A DNA stretch of 64,000 bases. Source: JANWVO01 sp964458495 (GTDB lineage Bacteria > Acidobacteriota > Terriglobia > Bryobacterales > Bryobacteraceae). A program made the translations under genes and the position numbers. The notes beneath the pieces were generated by a model. That model was not told where the DNA came from. It saw only the letters and a program-made list of their open reading frames with translations, and made no database searches. Each line of letters starts with the position of its first letter. Positions within the stretch are counted from its first letter, which is position 1. Of this stretch, positions 62,351 through 64,000 are shown one piece after another. The stretch is from the NCBI GenBank assembly GCA_964458495.1, contig CAYWJB010000010.1, positions 1 to 64,000 on the forward strand. The letters are read 5' to 3'.

Positions 62351-63865
62351 ATGGAATTCCTCCGCGACAGCCTCATAGAACTCATCACGCAGACCTCCGT
62401 GAATCTGCCGCCCGACGTGCGCGCCGCCATGGGCCTCGCTCTCGAGGGGGAGCAGCCCGGAACACAGTCGCACCAGGCGCTGTCGATCATGGCGCTGAAC
62501 ACCGACATGGCCTACGAGGACGAAGGCCCCATCTGCCAGGACACCGGCATGCCCACCTTCTTCGTGCACACCCCCGCGGGCGTCAACCAGATGGCGCTGG
62601 CGGCAGCGATCCGCGAGGCTGTGGCCGAGGCCACCCGCCGCGGCAAGCTGCGCCCGAACAGCGTGGACTCGCTCACCGGCAAGAACTCCGGCGACAACCT
62701 CGGCCCCGAAACCCCGGTGATCCACTTTGAACAGCACGAGCGCGGCGACATCGAGATCCGGCTCATCCTGAAAGGCGGCGGCTGCGAGAACAAGAACATC
62801 CAGTACTCGCTTCCCTGCGAGCTGCCGCGGCTGGGGCGCGCCAACCGTGATCTGGAGGGCGTCAAGAAGTGCATCCTGCACGCCGTGTGGCAGGCGCAGG
62901 GGCAAGGCTGCGCCCCCGGCGCTCTGGGCGTCTGCATCGGATCGGACCGCGCGCACGGCTACCACCTCGCCAAGATGCAGCTGCTGAGGACACTGGACGA
63001 CACGAACCCCGACCCGGCGCTGGCGAAGCTCGAAACCGAGATCATGGAAGAGGCCAACAAGCTCGGCGTGGGCGCCATGGGGCTGGGCGGACGGGCGGCG
63101 TTGATCGGTTGCAAGATCTGTGCCGCGAACCGCCTGCCCGCGTCCTTCTTCGTCTCGGTCGCCTACGACTGCTGGGCTTTCCGGCGGCTGGGCGTGCGGT
63201 TGGACGCCTCGAGCGGCGCCATCACCGAGTGGCTCTACCGCGACCCGTCCCGTCCGGTGGACAAGCTGGCGCGGGAGAGCGGATTCCCGCTCAGCGGGCG
63301 CGAGATCGTGTTGACGCCGCCGCTCGCGGCGGAGCGGATGCGCGCTCTCAAGGTGGGCGATGTGGTGCTGATCCGCGGCGAGATGTTCACCGGGCGCGAC
63401 GCCGTGCACGCCCACTTGATGAAGAACCCGCCGCCGGCAAGCCTGGAGGGCGCGATCCTGTATCACTGCGGGCCGGTCATGCTGAAGCAGGGCGACACCT
63501 GGTATGTCAAGGCGGCGGGTCCGACGACGTCGATCCGCGAGGAGCCCTATCAGGCGGAGATCCTGCGCCGCTACGGCGTCAAGGCGGTTGTCGGCAAGGG
63601 CGGCATGGGAAAGAAGACCCTCGACGGGCTGAAGGAGTGCGGCGCCGTGTACCTGCACGCCATCGGCGGAGCGGCGCAGTTTTACGCCCGCACGGTGAAG
63701 AAGGTGCTGGGCGTGCATCTGCTCGAGTTCGGCATCCCGGAGGCGATGTGGCACCTGCTGGTGGAGGACTTCCTCGCCGTGGTGACAATGGACGCCAACG
63801 GCAACTCGCTGCACGCCGAGGTGGAGGAAGCCACCGCGGCCAGGCTCGCCGAAGCCCGCATTTGA
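62351..63865 (+). CDS. Fumarate hydratase, class I (alpha and beta fused)
   Basis: 504 aa from ATG 62351, with aaaggag upstream. Class I fumarase with [4Fe-4S]: ICQDTGMPTFFV, GGGCENKNIQYSLP, GLGGRAALIGCKICAANRLP supply the cluster Cys residues. The second half is the beta domain (RGEMFTGRDAVHAHLM, VGKGGMGKKTLDGLKE, IGGAAQFYA). Converts fumarate and malate in the TCA cycle, in the cytoplasm. The fusion form resembles FumA/FumB. TAGGAT at 62313-62318 could be its -10. It is convergent with the gene at the window end. Confidence 0.93.
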   Translation: MEFLRDSLIELITQTSVNLPPDVRAAMGLALEGEQPGTQSHQALSIMALNTDMAYEDEGPICQDTGMPTFFVHTPAGVNQMALAAAIREAVAEATRRGKLRPNSVDSLTGKNSGDNLGPETPVIHFEQHERGDIEIRLILKGGGCENKNIQYSLPCELPRLGRANRDLEGVKKCILHAVWQAQGQGCAPGALGVCIGSDRAHGYHLAKMQLLRTLDDTNPDPALAKLETEIMEEANKLGVGAMGLGGRAALIGCKICAANRLPASFFVSVAYDCWAFRRLGVRLDASSGAITEWLYRDPSRPVDKLARESGFPLSGREIVLTPPLAAERMRALKVGDVVLIRGEMFTGRDAVHAHLMKNPPPASLEGAILYHCGPVMLKQGDTWYVKAAGPTTSIREEPYQAEILRRYGVKAVVGKGGMGKKTLDGLKECGAVYLHAIGGAAQFYARTVKKVLGVHLLEFGIPEAMWHLLVEDFLAVVTMDANGNSLHAEVEEATAARLAEARI

Positions 63866-63887
63866 GCGGGCGCGCGCTGCGCCGCGC

Positions 63888-64000
63888 TCAGGCGGCTTCG
63901 TCGATGATCGCTTTCACCACCGACTCGACCTCCTCGGCGACGCCGGCAAGCCCGGCGGTCCGGAACAGCTCCATCATCGCCGTGGGCAGGAGCGTGGAGA
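63888..64000 (-). CDS. C-terminal end of an unidentified protein (partial)
   Basis: Reading from the right edge on the minus strand, 37 codons end at a TGA (63890-63888) with LPTAMMELFRTAGLAGVAEE followed by VESVVKAIIDEAA. An acidic, helical C-terminus is visible, but the rest lies outside the window, so no family can be given. The convergent position 22 nt after the fumarase stop fits a real gene. Confidence 0.5.
   Translation of the reverse strand, partial: STLLPTAMMELFRTAGLAGVAEEVESVVKAIIDEAA

Overview
The window is high-GC bacterial DNA with dense, mostly short operons. The gene content points to the phylum Acidobacteriota, most likely the Bryobacterales/Solibacter group. The pointers are an Oar-type TonB-dependent receptor with an N-terminal carboxypeptidase-regulatory-like domain, a VWFA-related secreted protein, two MacB/FtsX permeases without an adjacent ATPase, membrane-anchored HTH/TolB regulators, a PEP-CTERM protein and a radical SAM enzyme of the tetraether/membrane-spanning lipid synthase type. 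The placement is inferred from gene families, not from a marker-gene search.

Layout. 1-6.1 kb: two membrane-bound regulators, tyrS and a permease pair. 6.1-10 kb: a secreted Cys-containing protein and a two-gene McrBC-type restriction cassette, with a probable scrap of a further permease gene in front of it. 10-17.3 kb: a degenerate dihydropteroate-synthase-like protein, an SDR, a secreted GH51 arabinofuranosidase, and an unrecognised 818-aa zinc-finger protein followed by a TPR protein. 17.3-21.4 kb: tRNA-Leu(TAA), an Hsp20 gene with a near-consensus promoter, and the radical SAM enzyme. 21.5-30.3 kb: queG with a TPR gene, mscL, a split YeeE/YedE transporter, two Gfo/Idh/MocA oxidoreductases, a zinc-ribbon membrane protein, a BrkB-family protein and a sugar isomerase/epimerase-like protein. 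30.3-36.2 kb: a hybrid sensor protein with degenerate ATP-binding motifs, xerC overlapping trmFO, and a divergent M61 peptidase. 36.2-45.8 kb: accessory secreted proteins, including two small Cys-rich ORFs whose promoters carry a G tract between -35 and -10, a TonB-like protein, a carboxypeptidase-regulatory-like protein, a VWFA protein, a PEP-CTERM protein, an esterase-like hydrolase and a nitrilase-fold amidase. 45.8-50 kb: a periplasmic molybdopterin oxidoreductase operon (Fe-S subunit, catalytic subunit, TorD chaperone) and a mannonate-type SDR. 50-64 kb: the Oar-like receptor, two histidine-phosphatase-fold proteins, an rRNA pseudouridine synthase, an O-antigen ligase-like protein, a CCA-adding enzyme, an APC permease fused to a UspA-like tail, a zinc-ribbon protein, a HlyD-like adaptor, class I fumarase and the end of one more gene.

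Many genes here serve plant-polymer and sugar use (GH51, esterase-like hydrolase, Gfo/Idh oxidoreductases, isomerase, SDRs, Oar receptor) or envelope biology. The clearest non-housekeeping signals are four. First, G-tract promoters that could be phase-variable drive two Cys-rich small genes. Second, many transcription units have a -10-like hexamer 6-7 nt before the start codon, which suggests leaderless mRNAs. Third, the McrBC-like cassette has an unrecognised N-terminal domain. Fourth, the paired zinc-finger protein and TPR protein have no clear family.
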